Positions 16,425 through 26,314 of a DNA stretch of 64,000 bases are shown one piece after another. A program made the position numbers and the translations under genes. The notes under the pieces were generated by a model. It ran no database searches and was not told the origin of the DNA. It saw only the letters and a program-made list of their open reading frames with translations. Each line of letters starts with the position of its first letter. The stretch's first letter is position 1. Source of the stretch: Catenuloplanes niger (GTDB lineage Bacteria; Actinomycetota; Actinomycetes; Mycobacteriales; Micromonosporaceae). Location of the stretch: positions 8,852,501 to 8,916,500 of the forward strand of contig NZ_JAVDYC010000001.1 in the NCBI RefSeq assembly GCF_031458255.1, given 5' to 3'.

Positions 16425-17552
16425 GTGGTCTTCAAGAGAATGCTGGGTGTGTTCGGCGTCGGGGGGCCGAGCGTCGACACGGTACTGCCCGATCCGAACA
16501 CCCGTCCCGGCCTGCCGCTGGCGGGACAGGTTAATCTCACCGGCGGCAATCACGATGTCGAGATCGCCGAGATCGCGGTCGGGCTCGTCACCCGCGTCGA
16601 GGTCGAGGGCGGCGATGCGGAGTACGACGCGGCCACCGAGTTCCACCGGGCGGGTATCACCGGCGGGCTGATCCTCCGCGAGGGGCAGCAACTATCGGTG
16701 CCGTTCCAGATCATCATGCCGTGGGAGACCCCGGTCACCGACCTGCACGGCCAGCGCCTGCACGGCATGACCATGGGCCTGCGCACCGAGGTCGCGATCT
16801 CCGGCGCGGTCGACAAGGGCGACCTCGACCCGGTGTACGTGCACCCGCTGCCGGCCCAGGAACGCATCCTGGACGGCTTCGCCCGCCTCGGGTTCACGTT
16901 CAAGGGCGCGGACCTGGAAGTCGGCCGCATTCACGGCCTGCCGCAGACGCTGCCGTTCTACCAGGAGATCGAGTTCTTCGCGGCACCGCAGTACGCGCAC
17001 GCCGTCCGCGAGGTCGAGCTGACGTTCGTCACCACGCCCGCCGCGGTCGAGGTGGTGTTGGAGTTCGACAAGCGCGGCGGCATCTTCACCGGCGGCCCCG
17101 ACGCGTTCTCCCGCTACACGCTCACCCACGGCGAGGCCGACGGCCGGGACTGGGCCGCACAGGTCGACGCATGGGTGCGTGAGGCGGTCGAACGCCACCA
17201 GAGTCACCACGTGCCGCACCAGCCGGTCCACGGCGGCGGATACCCACCCCCGCCACCCGGATACGGTGCCGCCCCGGCCTACGGCGCGCCAGGACATGCG
17301 CCCGGGTGCGGACACGGCGGCGGGTACGGCGTGCCCGCATACGGCCACGGCGGCGGCCATAAGGACCAGCACCACGGCCATGGGCACGACGAACACAGCC
17401 ACGGCGGCGGGCCGGGCATGGGCGGCGTGATCGCCGGCGCGGTCGGCGGCGCCGCACTCGGCTTCGCCGGCGGCATGGTCGCCGACGAGGTCTTCGACTC
17501 CTTCACAGACGACGATGACGACGCCGAGGCCGAGGCCGACGTCGAGGAATAA
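16425..17552 (+). CDS. Spo0M-family sporulation-control protein with His/Gly-rich tail
   Basis: A 375-residue protein. The N-terminal arrestin-like Spo0M domain covers about residues 1-250: VFKRMLGVFGVGGPSVDTVL, GGLILREGQQLSVPFQI, GFTFKGADLEVGRI, TLPFYQEIEFF. In Bacillus, Spo0M affects sporulation and cell-cycle timing. The C-terminus is unusual: a Pro/Gly/Tyr stretch, a His-rich segment (GHKDQHHGHGHDEHSHGG) that could bind metal, a glycine-zipper-like helix (GGVIAGAVGGAALGFAGGM) and an acidic end (DDDDDAEAEADVEE). Start GTG 16425 matches the family N-terminus and has GTGGGAG upstream. It is followed 55 bases later by a small HhH-like gene. Confidence 0.88.
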   Translation: MVFKRMLGVFGVGGPSVDTVLPDPNTRPGLPLAGQVNLTGGNHDVEIAEIAVGLVTRVEVEGGDAEYDAATEFHRAGITGGLILREGQQLSVPFQIIMPWETPVTDLHGQRLHGMTMGLRTEVAISGAVDKGDLDPVYVHPLPAQERILDGFARLGFTFKGADLEVGRIHGLPQTLPFYQEIEFFAAPQYAHAVREVELTFVTTPAAVEVVLEFDKRGGIFTGGPDAFSRYTLTHGEADGRDWAAQVDAWVREAVERHQSHHVPHQPVHGGGYPPPPPGYGAAPAYGAPGHAPGCGHGGGYGVPAYGHGGGHKDQHHGHGHDEHSHGGGPGMGGVIAGAVGGAALGFAGGMVADEVFDSFTDDDDDAEAEADVEE

Positions 17553-17607
17553 GCCGGCCGCGGCGACCCGCCGCGGTTCCATATCCACAAACGATCATGG
17601 AGGATCA

Positions 17608-17832
17608 ATGCCGATCACCGCTAACCTGGCCAAGGCCGTCGACAAGGCCTATCAGGACAAGTCTCTGACCGAGCTCGTCGACGCCCCTGTCTCCGCGCTC
17701 GCCGGCGTCAGTGACAACGACGCGGAACTGCTGAAGAAGGCTTTCAACATCAGCACCGTCGGCGACCTGGGCCGCAGCCCGTACTTCCGCACCGCCGCGG
17801 CCCTCGTCGACCTGTCGACGGCGGATCACTAA
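17608..17832 (+). CDS. small helix-hairpin-helix-like protein
   Basis: A 74-residue protein, mostly helical, with LTELVDAPVSALAGVSDNDAELLKKAF followed by STVGDLG. This is the pattern of a single helix-hairpin-helix or SAM-like fold often annotated as hypothetical in actinobacteria. Very good ribosome-binding site GGAGGATCA before ATG 17608. It lies 55 bases downstream of the Spo0M gene on the same strand and is probably co-transcribed. No enzymatic motif. Confidence 0.75.
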   Translation: MPITANLAKAVDKAYQDKSLTELVDAPVSALAGVSDNDAELLKKAFNISTVGDLGRSPYFRTAAALVDLSTADH

Positions 17833-17948
17833 CCCTTGCGGTAGAGCGCGGGCCGCGCCGTGACTCCGCGGCCGGCCCGTCTCACCACCCCGGTGGGATC
17901 CCACCGTCGGATAACCTATCCCCAGCAGCGCCGACCTTGGTCGGAAAC

Positions 17949-18300
17949 ATGAGGCTCGGCCGGTGGCTGACCGTGTACTGCGCCGCCTGGTCGGTGACCG
18001 GGCTGACGTCGATCGGATACAGCGCGGCGCCGGCGTTGCCGGTGGCGCTGGCGGTCGGGGTTTTGTCCGGGCTGGCTAGCCCAGCGGCTGCGGTGACGCT
18101 GCGGACGCGGCTGGCCGACTTCGCCCCGGATCAGCGACTGCGGCTGATCACCGTCGACCAGACCGTCATCCGGGCGGCGGGCACCGCAGGCATGCTGACA
18201 CTCCCGCTGGCCGTGGACGCGGCGCCGGCGTCCGCGTTCGCCGGCGCCGGACTGCTACTGCTGGCCGCGGCCGGGATCGGCCGGCCGCCGGCCGGCGTGT
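17949..18300 (+). pseudogene. C-terminal fragment of an MFS-type transporter
   Basis: The frame reads WLTVYCAAWSVTGLTSIGYS, ALPVALAVGVLSGLASPAAA, a cytoplasmic loop RTRLADFAPDQRLRLITVDQ, and further hydrophobic helices. This resembles the second half of a major facilitator protein. There is no proper start, and the frame continues directly into transposase debris, so this is a truncated remnant. Confidence 0.55.
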
Positions 18301-18409
18301 GGTCTCGATACCTGCCGGTGAGCCGGTCGCCACTCGGACCTGACCTACCGTGCGTCCCGCGACCGGCGTGGTCGCGGGACGCACGGGCCGTTGGCAGGGC
18401 GCGTTCATG

Positions 18410-18780
18410 CGTCGTGGCTGGCGCGGCGGCTCAACCGTGCAGGACGCGAAAGCCACGCCGGCGCCGGATCTGGTCAACGGATCTGATCCTGGCCGCGCTC
18501 GAGTACGGTATCTGGTCGCGTGATCTACGCGACGGGCAACTGATCCACCATAGCGACCGCGGGTCCAACTTCACGTCGTTCCGTTTCTCGAAACGGTTAC
18601 GTGACAGCGGAATCCTGCCCTCAATGGGCTCGGTCGGCGTCTCCTACGACAACGGTCTCATGGAGAACTTCTGGTCCATCCTGAAGATCGAACTGGTCTA
18701 CCGGAAGTCGTGGCGGACCCGCGACGAAGCCGAGAACGCGATCTTCGAGTACATCGAGACATCTCACCAACGGTGCGTGT
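18410..18780 (+). pseudogene. IS3-family transposase remnant with internal deletion
   Basis: An N-terminal piece, VQDAKATPAPDLVN, is joined directly to SDLILAALEYGIWSRD; the segment between them in intact IS3 OrfB (with the first catalytic Asp) is deleted. The rest of the catalytic core is present: LIHHSDRGSNFTS, GSVGVSYDNGLMENFWSILK and the Glu helix, ending in SHQR at the border with the IS110 remnant. The element is dead. Confidence 0.82.
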
Positions 18781-19560
18781 CAAGCGGCAGCAGTTACGGG
18801 GTCCGTAAAGGCTCTCGCCGGGTCGTGAACGGTGTTGTGTTGCAGGCAGTAATGCAGCTTGCCGAGCATGAGGTTGAACAACCGGCGCAGCGCGGCGACG
18901 TGTCGGTCGCCGGTTTGCCTACGGGCTCTATAGCGAGCGTTCCAGTGCGGGTCGTGCCGCACCGCGGCCAGCGCCCACACGTATCCGGTAGCGGCGATCC
19001 GGTCGTCCTTCGCGCGGCGGGCATGCACGAAGCTGCTCTTGCCTGACGCCCTGGTTGCCGGGGCCGCGCCAGCGAACGCCCGAAGCGCTCGTGCGTCGGC
19101 GAACCTGCCCCGGTCGTCGCCGATTTCCGCCAGCAGCCGCGCGCCCAGCTGGACCCCGAGTCCCGGCACACTGGTGACGATCTTCGCGTCAGGGTGCGCT
19201 GTGAACATCTCACCGATGCGCGGCTCTAGCCGTTCCAACGTTCGCAGAGCGCATCGAGCTGCCCGACCAGGCCCAGCAGCTGCAGCCCCATCGCGTCTTC
19301 CACTGCCGCGGACTGGCGCATCTGCTTGCTGCTCAAGTGCGCATGAAGCTGGGCCGCCTCTGCGGCGATGCCGCGCTGGCGGCCAGCAGCGCGCAGCAAC
19401 GACGCCAGCTCGTCGACGGTCAACGCGGCCGCGGCCTCCGGCGTGGACGCCGCGGTCAGAACGGCCCGTGCGGCCGGCGAGTCGAGCCGGTGTCGACCAC
19501 CGCGCTCGAACGCGGCCAGCGCGAGCGACTCCAGGAGATCCTGGACCGCTGCCCGGAGCT
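18780..19560 (-). pseudogene. IS110-family transposase remnant (C-terminal two thirds)
   Basis: On the - strand the upstream frame gives LLESLALAAFERGGRHR, TVDELASLLRAAGRQRGIA and DAMGLQLLGLVGQLDALCE. After a frameshift near 19230 the next frame gives IVTSVPGLGVQLGARLLAEIGDD, FADARALRAFAGAAPATRASG and LFNLMLGKLHYCLQHN, the Transposase_20 domain. The N-terminal DEDD catalytic domain is missing. It abuts the IS3 remnant at 18780, showing nested or successive insertions. Confidence 0.85.
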
Positions 19561-19888
19561 ACAATCCGCTGTCGAACTGGTCCGCTCGTTCGCAATAGGC
19601 TGTCCTACCTGTGTCAAGGACAGGCTCGACCGACAGCGGGCCGCCAAACTCGGTGCATGAGCTTCGATGTGTTCCGATGCGTATCGGTCGATCGCAAAGT
19701 GTGTCTGACGCACATCGCCCACCGTGAGAATTCCACGGGGTCCGGCCCGCATCCCGCGCTGGTAGCCGGAATACCACCACCGCCGATCTCTGAATGTGGT
19801 CGGTGAATCAGCGGAGAATGGTCGGATTCCGGAGCCGTCTGTCCGGCCCGGTCCCGGTCACCAGGTGCGAAGGGTTTGAGAAGTTCGC
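19561..19888. other. intergenic region, nothing recognised
   Basis: Beyond the broken end of the IS110 remnant. No family-like translation, no clear promoter or hairpin. It probably contains the promoter of the gene at 19889. Confidence 0.4.
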
Positions 19889-20866
19889 ATGATCGAGATA
19901 TTTGCGCTGCTCGGTGGGCTGAGCGCGACCGGTTCGGCCTGCATCAGCATCACGGGTATTGTATTCGACACCCGCCGGTCGGCACGTCGCCCGGCCTCTC
20001 GGACCCTGCGATTCCTGGCGATGGCCGTCATCGGTGGGGCGCGTTGCCTTCCTCGTCGAGTAGGAAACACGGTGCTGGATGCCTTCGCGCCGTTCTGGTT
20101 GTTTCTGACGACGGCATTCTGGTTGTTTCTCCTGCTGCTCGGGATCGGACTGCTCGGCCTTTTCGCCGAGCTGATGACCGTGCGGGTGTATCCGATGCGG
20201 CCGTCTCTCACGCCGCAGTCGGTCCTTGCCGTGGTGTGCGGCGCCGCGCTGCTGCCGCCGGTCGGGCTGGCCCTCGCCACGGCGTGCGTCTATCTCGGCA
20301 CGTACGTCTGCGCGTACCGGCGGCGCGAGCGCGAGGTGGCCCGGATCGCCGTCGAGCTGACCCATCATCTGGACCCGGACCGGCTGGCGGCCAGCTGCGC
20401 GCACCCGGCCGCCGGGCCCCGGACGGACCGGCTGCTGGCCGAGTGGACGGATTGGCTGACCGATCTGCAGTCCAGCCATCTGAACTGCCCGGCGCTGATC
20501 TACTCCGCCTCGCGCGGCACGCTGACCTGGCCACGAGCCGCCGTGGCGGTGCTGGACGCGGCGGCTCTGCTGCGCGCGGTGGCGCCCTCGCACAGCCCGC
20601 CGCAGATCCCGGTCCTGCTCGCTGCCGGCACCCGGTGCCTGCAGGAGATCGCCTGGAAGGCGGGGCTGGTCGCCGGTGGAGCGGCGGTGAGCCTGGAGTA
20701 CCGGGAGGAGCGCTCGTTCAGCGACTCGGTGCGGCTCGTGGTCGGCGCCGGGGTGCCCGAGGAACAGGATCGACAGGACACCTGGGCGGCGTTCCAGCGG
20801 ATGCGCTCGGCGTACGCGCCGTACGCCACGGCCCTGGAATTCCGGTTCCTGCACCGGGCCGGCTGA
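19889..20866 (+). CDS. membrane protein of unknown function
   Basis: A 325-residue protein with an N-terminal hydrophobic segment (IEIFALLGGLSATGSACISI), a strongly hydrophobic pair around residues 66-100 (FAPFWLFLTTAFWLFLLLLGIGLLGLF), and another around 110-140 (SVLAVVCGAALLPPVGLALATACVYLGTYV). A cytoplasmic C-terminal half of about 180 residues follows, rich in helices with a tryptophan cluster (LLAEWTDWLTDL). I recognise no family. It precedes the 21003-22012 pair by 136 bases on the same strand and could share their transcription. Confidence 0.72.
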   Translation: MIEIFALLGGLSATGSACISITGIVFDTRRSARRPASRTLRFLAMAVIGGARCLPRRVGNTVLDAFAPFWLFLTTAFWLFLLLLGIGLLGLFAELMTVRVYPMRPSLTPQSVLAVVCGAALLPPVGLALATACVYLGTYVCAYRRREREVARIAVELTHHLDPDRLAASCAHPAAGPRTDRLLAEWTDWLTDLQSSHLNCPALIYSASRGTLTWPRAAVAVLDAAALLRAVAPSHSPPQIPVLLAAGTRCLQEIAWKAGLVAGGAAVSLEYREERSFSDSVRLVVGAGVPEEQDRQDTWAAFQRMRSAYAPYATALEFRFLHRAG

Positions 20867-21002
20867 ATCCGCGAAGCCGACTCCGTGCAATCGGCATTGG
20901 CCGTTCCGCACCGGGGTCACATACTTCAGGAAGCCGGTTTCCGAAGCGCAGGTAATCGTCCGCCGATCGGCCGCACGGCGGATCCAGTATCGGGAGAACG
21001 AG

Positions 21003-21311
21003 ATGCTGTTCTACGTCCAGATGAAATGGAATCACGAGGGTCGTATCACGCTCGACGAGCTGTGGGAGATCGAGGCCGAAGAGGCCGAACACGCGCAGGA
21101 GACGGTCGATTCCGGATTCTGTGTCGGTATCTGGAAGGTGGCCGCGCAGAAGCGGGTCATCGCGATTATCGAGTCGCCCGACGCGGAGGAACTCGACCGC
21201 ACCGCGCTCGGCCGGCTGCCGATGCGCGAGTACCTCGAGTTCGAGGCGGTCTGGCCGCTGCGGGACTACCTCGGGTTCGCCGCCGACGTCCGCGAGCGGT
21301 ACAAGGTCTGA
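21003..21311 (+). CDS. muconolactone isomerase-like dimeric alpha/beta-barrel protein
   Basis: A 102-residue protein matching the CatC-like ferredoxin fold: MLFYVQMKWNHEGRITLDEL at the start, KRVIAIIESPDAEELDR, GRLPMREYLEFEAVWPLRDY. CatC isomerises muconolactone in beta-ketoadipate degradation. No other pathway gene is present here, so a different role in a biosynthetic or stress context is likely. Ribosome-binding site GGGAGAACGAG. It is followed 15 bases later by a double EthD-domain protein of the same fold class, suggesting an operon. Confidence 0.78.
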   Translation: MLFYVQMKWNHEGRITLDELWEIEAEEAEHAQETVDSGFCVGIWKVAAQKRVIAIIESPDAEELDRTALGRLPMREYLEFEAVWPLRDYLGFAADVRERYKV

Positions 21312-21325
21312 GACAGGAGCGTCGC

Positions 21326-22012
21326 ATGATTCACCAGATGATCTTCGCGTACCCGAAGCCGGGCATGAGCGAGGAGGAGTTCCAGCGCTACTGGCTCGAG
21401 GTCCACGCGGTCCGCTACGCCAGCAAGATCCCACAGATCCGCAAGTACATGATCGACACCCGGCTGCCCTGGGGCGGTGAGCCGCTGTGGAGCGGCGTCG
21501 CCGAGATCTGGCTCGCCAACGAGGAGGAGCAGCTGGCCTCCCTGCAGACCGACGAGTTCCTGCAGGGCGCCCGGCTCGACGAGCCGCGCTGGGCGGCGTT
21601 CTGGCGCACCGTCGTGCTGGACACCGACGCGCACGTGCTCGCCGAGCCGCCCCGGCACACCGGCACAGGTCCGGGCGTCAAGCTGATCCGCCTGGTCAAG
21701 CGCAAGGAGGGCGTCTCCCTCGCCGCCTTCCGGGAGCTGAGCCTCGGCAAGCACGTCGAACTGGTCCAGGCGGTGCCGGGCCTGCGCGGTTACCTGCAGG
21801 GGCACACCCGCGACGGGGCGTACGGCATCGGTGAGGCCGTGCTGGACGCGGCGTACCAGCTCTGGTTCGACGATCTGGAGTCGCTCGACGCGGCGCTGGC
21901 GTCGCCCGAGTTCCGGGAGGCGGAGGACGAGCTGCTCACCTTCGTCGAGCCGCGGTACGTCCACCAGCTGGCCACCCGGGAGCACTGGATCATCGGGCCG
22001 GAGAGCCGCTGA
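21326..22012 (+). CDS. protein with two tandem EthD domains
   Basis: A 228-residue protein built from two ferredoxin-like EthD units. The first (about 1-105) starts [20 protein letters not shown], with [21 protein letters not shown]. The second (about 117-215) has [38 protein letters not shown] and an ending [10 protein letters not shown]. EthD relatives include polyketide cyclases and stress-related dimeric barrels; here an intramolecular dimer is likely. Ribosome-binding site CAGGAGC. Same operon as 21003. A hairpin terminator follows at 22029. Substrate unknown. Confidence 0.8.
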   Translation: MIHQMIFAYPKPGMSEEEFQRYWLEVHAVRYASKIPQIRKYMIDTRLPWGGEPLWSGVAEIWLANEEEQLASLQTDEFLQGARLDEPRWAAFWRTVVLDTDAHVLAEPPRHTGTGPGVKLIRLVKRKEGVSLAAFRELSLGKHVELVQAVPGLRGYLQGHTRDGAYGIGEAVLDAAYQLWFDDLESLDAALASPEFREAEDELLTFVEPRYVHQLATREHWIIGPESR

Positions 22013-22028
22013 CCAGACCCTCCACCCC

Positions 22029-22075
22029 TCCGGCCGCGGACTTCGCCCAGTGCGGACTCCGCGGCCGGGCCTTTT
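22029..22075 (+). terminator. hairpin terminator with T run
   Basis: Stem CGGCCGCGGA (22031-22040) pairs with TCCGCGGCCG (22058-22067), followed by CTTTT. It separates the EthD operon from treS. Confidence 0.7.
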
Positions 22076-22097
22076 CCCGGCACTACCGAGGAGCACG

Positions 22098-23806
<1,709 letters not shown>

Positions 23807-23810
<4 letters not shown>

Positions 23811-25282
23811 GCGCTCCGGCCGCCGCACCGGTCCGGCCCGACCCGGTCTCCGCGGAACTCGCCGCCGCACTGTGCCGCTGGCTGCCGGCCCGGCGCTGGT
23901 CCGGCCTGGCCGGGCGGACCGTGTCGCACGTCGAGACCCTGGCGTGGATCCCGATCGCGCCGGCCGGCGGCGCCGAGACCGCGGACGGCGCGCTCGTCGT
24001 GCTCGCCGCCCACCTGGACGACGGGGAGACGGTTCGGCTGCACGTGCCGCTCGGCCGGCGGCGGGACGCCTCGGCGGTCCCGGACGAGGACCTCGTGCTC
24101 TGGACCGGCCGGCACTGGGTCTTCGACGCGACCGCGGATCCGGAGCTGATGCGGCGGCTCGTCGCCATGATCCGGCGCGGCGACCGGGGCCCGGAGCTGG
24201 TCTGCACGGCCGAGCGGTCGCCGTACTGGCGGCCCGGCCGCGCGGCGACCGGTGTCCGGCGACTGGACGGCGAGCAGTCGAACACGTCACTGGTGATCGA
24301 CGGCCGGATGATCCTGAAGCTGTTCCGGCGTCCGGGCCCGGGCCTCAACCCGGAGCTCGAGGTGCAGCGGCGGCTGCGGGCGGACGCCGGCATGCCGATC
24401 CCGGCGCTGCTCGGCGCGGCCGAGGCGCGACTGTCCGGCGGCCTGGCCACCCTGGCCGTGCTGACCCGGTACGTGCCGGGCGCCGTCGACGGCTGGCACC
24501 TGCTGCTCGACGACCTGGCCGGGCCGGAGCGCGGCGGCGCGGCGATCAGCGCCGCGGTCCGCGAACTCGGTGCGACCGTGGCCGGCATGCACCGCCGGCT
24601 GGCGGTCGCGTTCGGCTCCGCCCGGCTCACCGACGAGCTGCGCGCGGGCCTGCACACCGACCTCACCCGGCGGCTGAACGAGGCGGCCGGGGTCGCGCCG
24701 TCGCTGCGGCTCTACCTGCCGGCCCTGCGCGGTGTCCTGGCCCGGGCGGTGGCCGGACCGCCCGCCGGCCATGTCCAGCGGGTGCACGGCGACCTGCACC
24801 TCGGACAGGTGCTGCGCAGCGACGGCCGATGGCTGGTGATCGACTTCGAGGGCGAGCCGGCCGCGCCGGCCGTCGACCGGGTGGCCTGGCGCTCGCCGTG
24901 GCAGGACGTCGCCGGGATGCTGCGCTCGCTGGACTACGCGGCCGGGCACGCGGTTCTGGAGGGGGTGGTGCCGGTAGTGCCCGCCCGGGCCTGGGTGAGC
25001 CGGCTGCGCGGCGAGTTCCTGGCCGGGTACACCGCGGCCGCCGGCGCGGTGGGCGGTGCGCTGCTCGGCGCGTACGAGGTGGACAAGGCGGTCTACGAGG
25101 TCGTCTACGAACTGCGCAACCGTCCCGGGTGGACGGACATCCCGATGGCCGCGGTGCATCGCCTGGCCGGCTCATCGAGCCGTCCTCAACCTGGCGAGCG
25201 AGTCAGCGCCCGGAGCGGGTCGACGAGTTCCGGGGTGGCCGGTTCGGGCCAGGTCGAAGAAGGCTCATTCTCCGGCGACTGA
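23807..25282 (+). CDS. mak: maltokinase
   Basis: A 491-residue kinase that phosphorylates maltose with ATP to maltose-1-phosphate, the substrate of GlgE (55943). Eukaryotic-protein-kinase-like fold: [18 protein letters not shown] and RMILKLFRR in the N lobe, catalytic loop [14 protein letters not shown], metal-binding [11 protein letters not shown], and the typical [13 protein letters not shown] and [19 protein letters not shown]. Start TTG 23807 is taken because the frame has no nearer ATG/GTG and overlaps the treS stop by 4 bases with GAGGGGG upstream. The last 40 residues are low-complexity Ser/Gly-rich and may be an unstructured tail. Confidence 0.93.
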
Positions 25283-25293
25283 CCTGACGGAGT

Positions 25294-25348
25294 GCGGCGG
25301 CCGGGGATATCGACATCCGGAAGTAGCCCCGGCCGCCGCTCTTTTCCT
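25294..25348 (+). terminator. hairpin terminator with T run after mak
   Basis: A perfect 13-bp stem GCGGCGGCCGGGG (25294-25306) / CCCCGGCCGCCGC (25327-25339), followed by TCTTTTCC. It ends the treS-mak unit. Confidence 0.8.
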
Positions 25349-25448
25349 TTTCAGGACCACCGCCGGCTGATTGAGTGGAATCACCGGTTAATCGCACGAC
25401 GCTCGTGCGGAAAGGCACCCGGAAAAGCGTTAGTGAAAGGGAGAAGAA

Positions 25449-26273
25449 ATGTCGAAGAAAATCCTCGCCGTACTCTCCGAGTACGGCTACTGGGGCGAGG
25501 AGCTGCTCGGCCCGCTGGTGGCCTTCGACCGGCAGGGGTACGGGGTGGTCTTCGCCACCCCGAACGGCAAGCGCCCACAGGCCCTGCCGCCGAGCCTCGA
25601 CCCGGGCTACGTCGACCCGCCGCTCGGCCGGTCGGTCACCACGCCGGAGGTGGCGGTCGCCGCCCGCGAGCTCGACGAGTCCGACCGGCTGGCCTCCCCG
25701 GTGAGCCTGGCCGACTGGATCCCCGAGCGGCCCTACGACTCCGAGCCGAACGCGCTGCGCCTGATCGAGCGCTACTACCGTGAGCTGTCCACGCTGGACG
25801 AGGACATCGCGCAGTACGACGGCCTCGTCATCGTCGGTGGCAGCGGCCCGATCGTGGACCTCGCCAACAACGGCCGGGTGCACGAGCTGGTGCTGTCGTT
25901 CGTGCGCGCGGACAAGCCGATCCTGGCGCTCTGCTACGGCATCGCGGCGCTCGCCTTCGCCCGGGACTGGGACGACCGGTCCAGCATCATCTGGGGCAAG
26001 CACGTGACCGGGCACTGCAAGGAGTACGACTACAAGGACGGCACCGGCTTCCTGGGCGTCAACTTCAACATGGGCCCGCCGCCGTACCCGCTGGAGTACA
26101 TCCTGCGCGACGCCACCGGCCCCGACGGCCGCTTCCACGGCAACGTCGGCAAGGAGACGTCGGTGATCGTCGACTATCCGTTCATCACCGCCCGGTCGAC
26201 GCCGGACTCGTTCCTCGGCGGCGACAAGATGGTCGAGGTCCTGGAGTCGGGTCTGCGCCGCTTCGGCTGGTGA
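25449..26273 (+). CDS. DJ-1/PfpI-family protein (Hsp31-like)
   Basis: A 274-residue class I glutamine-amidotransferase-like protein. It has KKILAVLSEYGYWGEEL, VVFATPNGKRP, YDGLVIVGGSGP and the nucleophile elbow LALCYGIAAL with Cys162, followed by the region SIIWGKHVTGHCKEYDY. Its length and the extra insertion resemble Hsp31-type glyoxalase III/chaperones, which detoxify methylglyoxal without cofactor. Ribosome-binding site AAAGGGAGAAGA. It starts a run with the ThDP enzyme and a second DJ-1 protein. Reactive carbonyl handling is the family-based guess; a biosynthetic hydratase or amidase role is also possible. Confidence 0.82.
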   Translation: MSKKILAVLSEYGYWGEELLGPLVAFDRQGYGVVFATPNGKRPQALPPSLDPGYVDPPLGRSVTTPEVAVAARELDESDRLASPVSLADWIPERPYDSEPNALRLIERYYRELSTLDEDIAQYDGLVIVGGSGPIVDLANNGRVHELVLSFVRADKPILALCYGIAALAFARDWDDRSSIIWGKHVTGHCKEYDYKDGTGFLGVNFNMGPPPYPLEYILRDATGPDGRFHGNVGKETSVIVDYPFITARSTPDSFLGGDKMVEVLESGLRRFGW

Positions 26274-26314
26274 GCGGAATGCACGGGGAACCATCCGAGG
26301 GTGAGGATTTCGAC

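Noticed and set aside
21003-21311. catechol degradation (beta-ketoadipate) gene
   Set aside because: Only the CatC-like fold is present; catA, catB and regulators are absent, so the pathway assignment is not supported.
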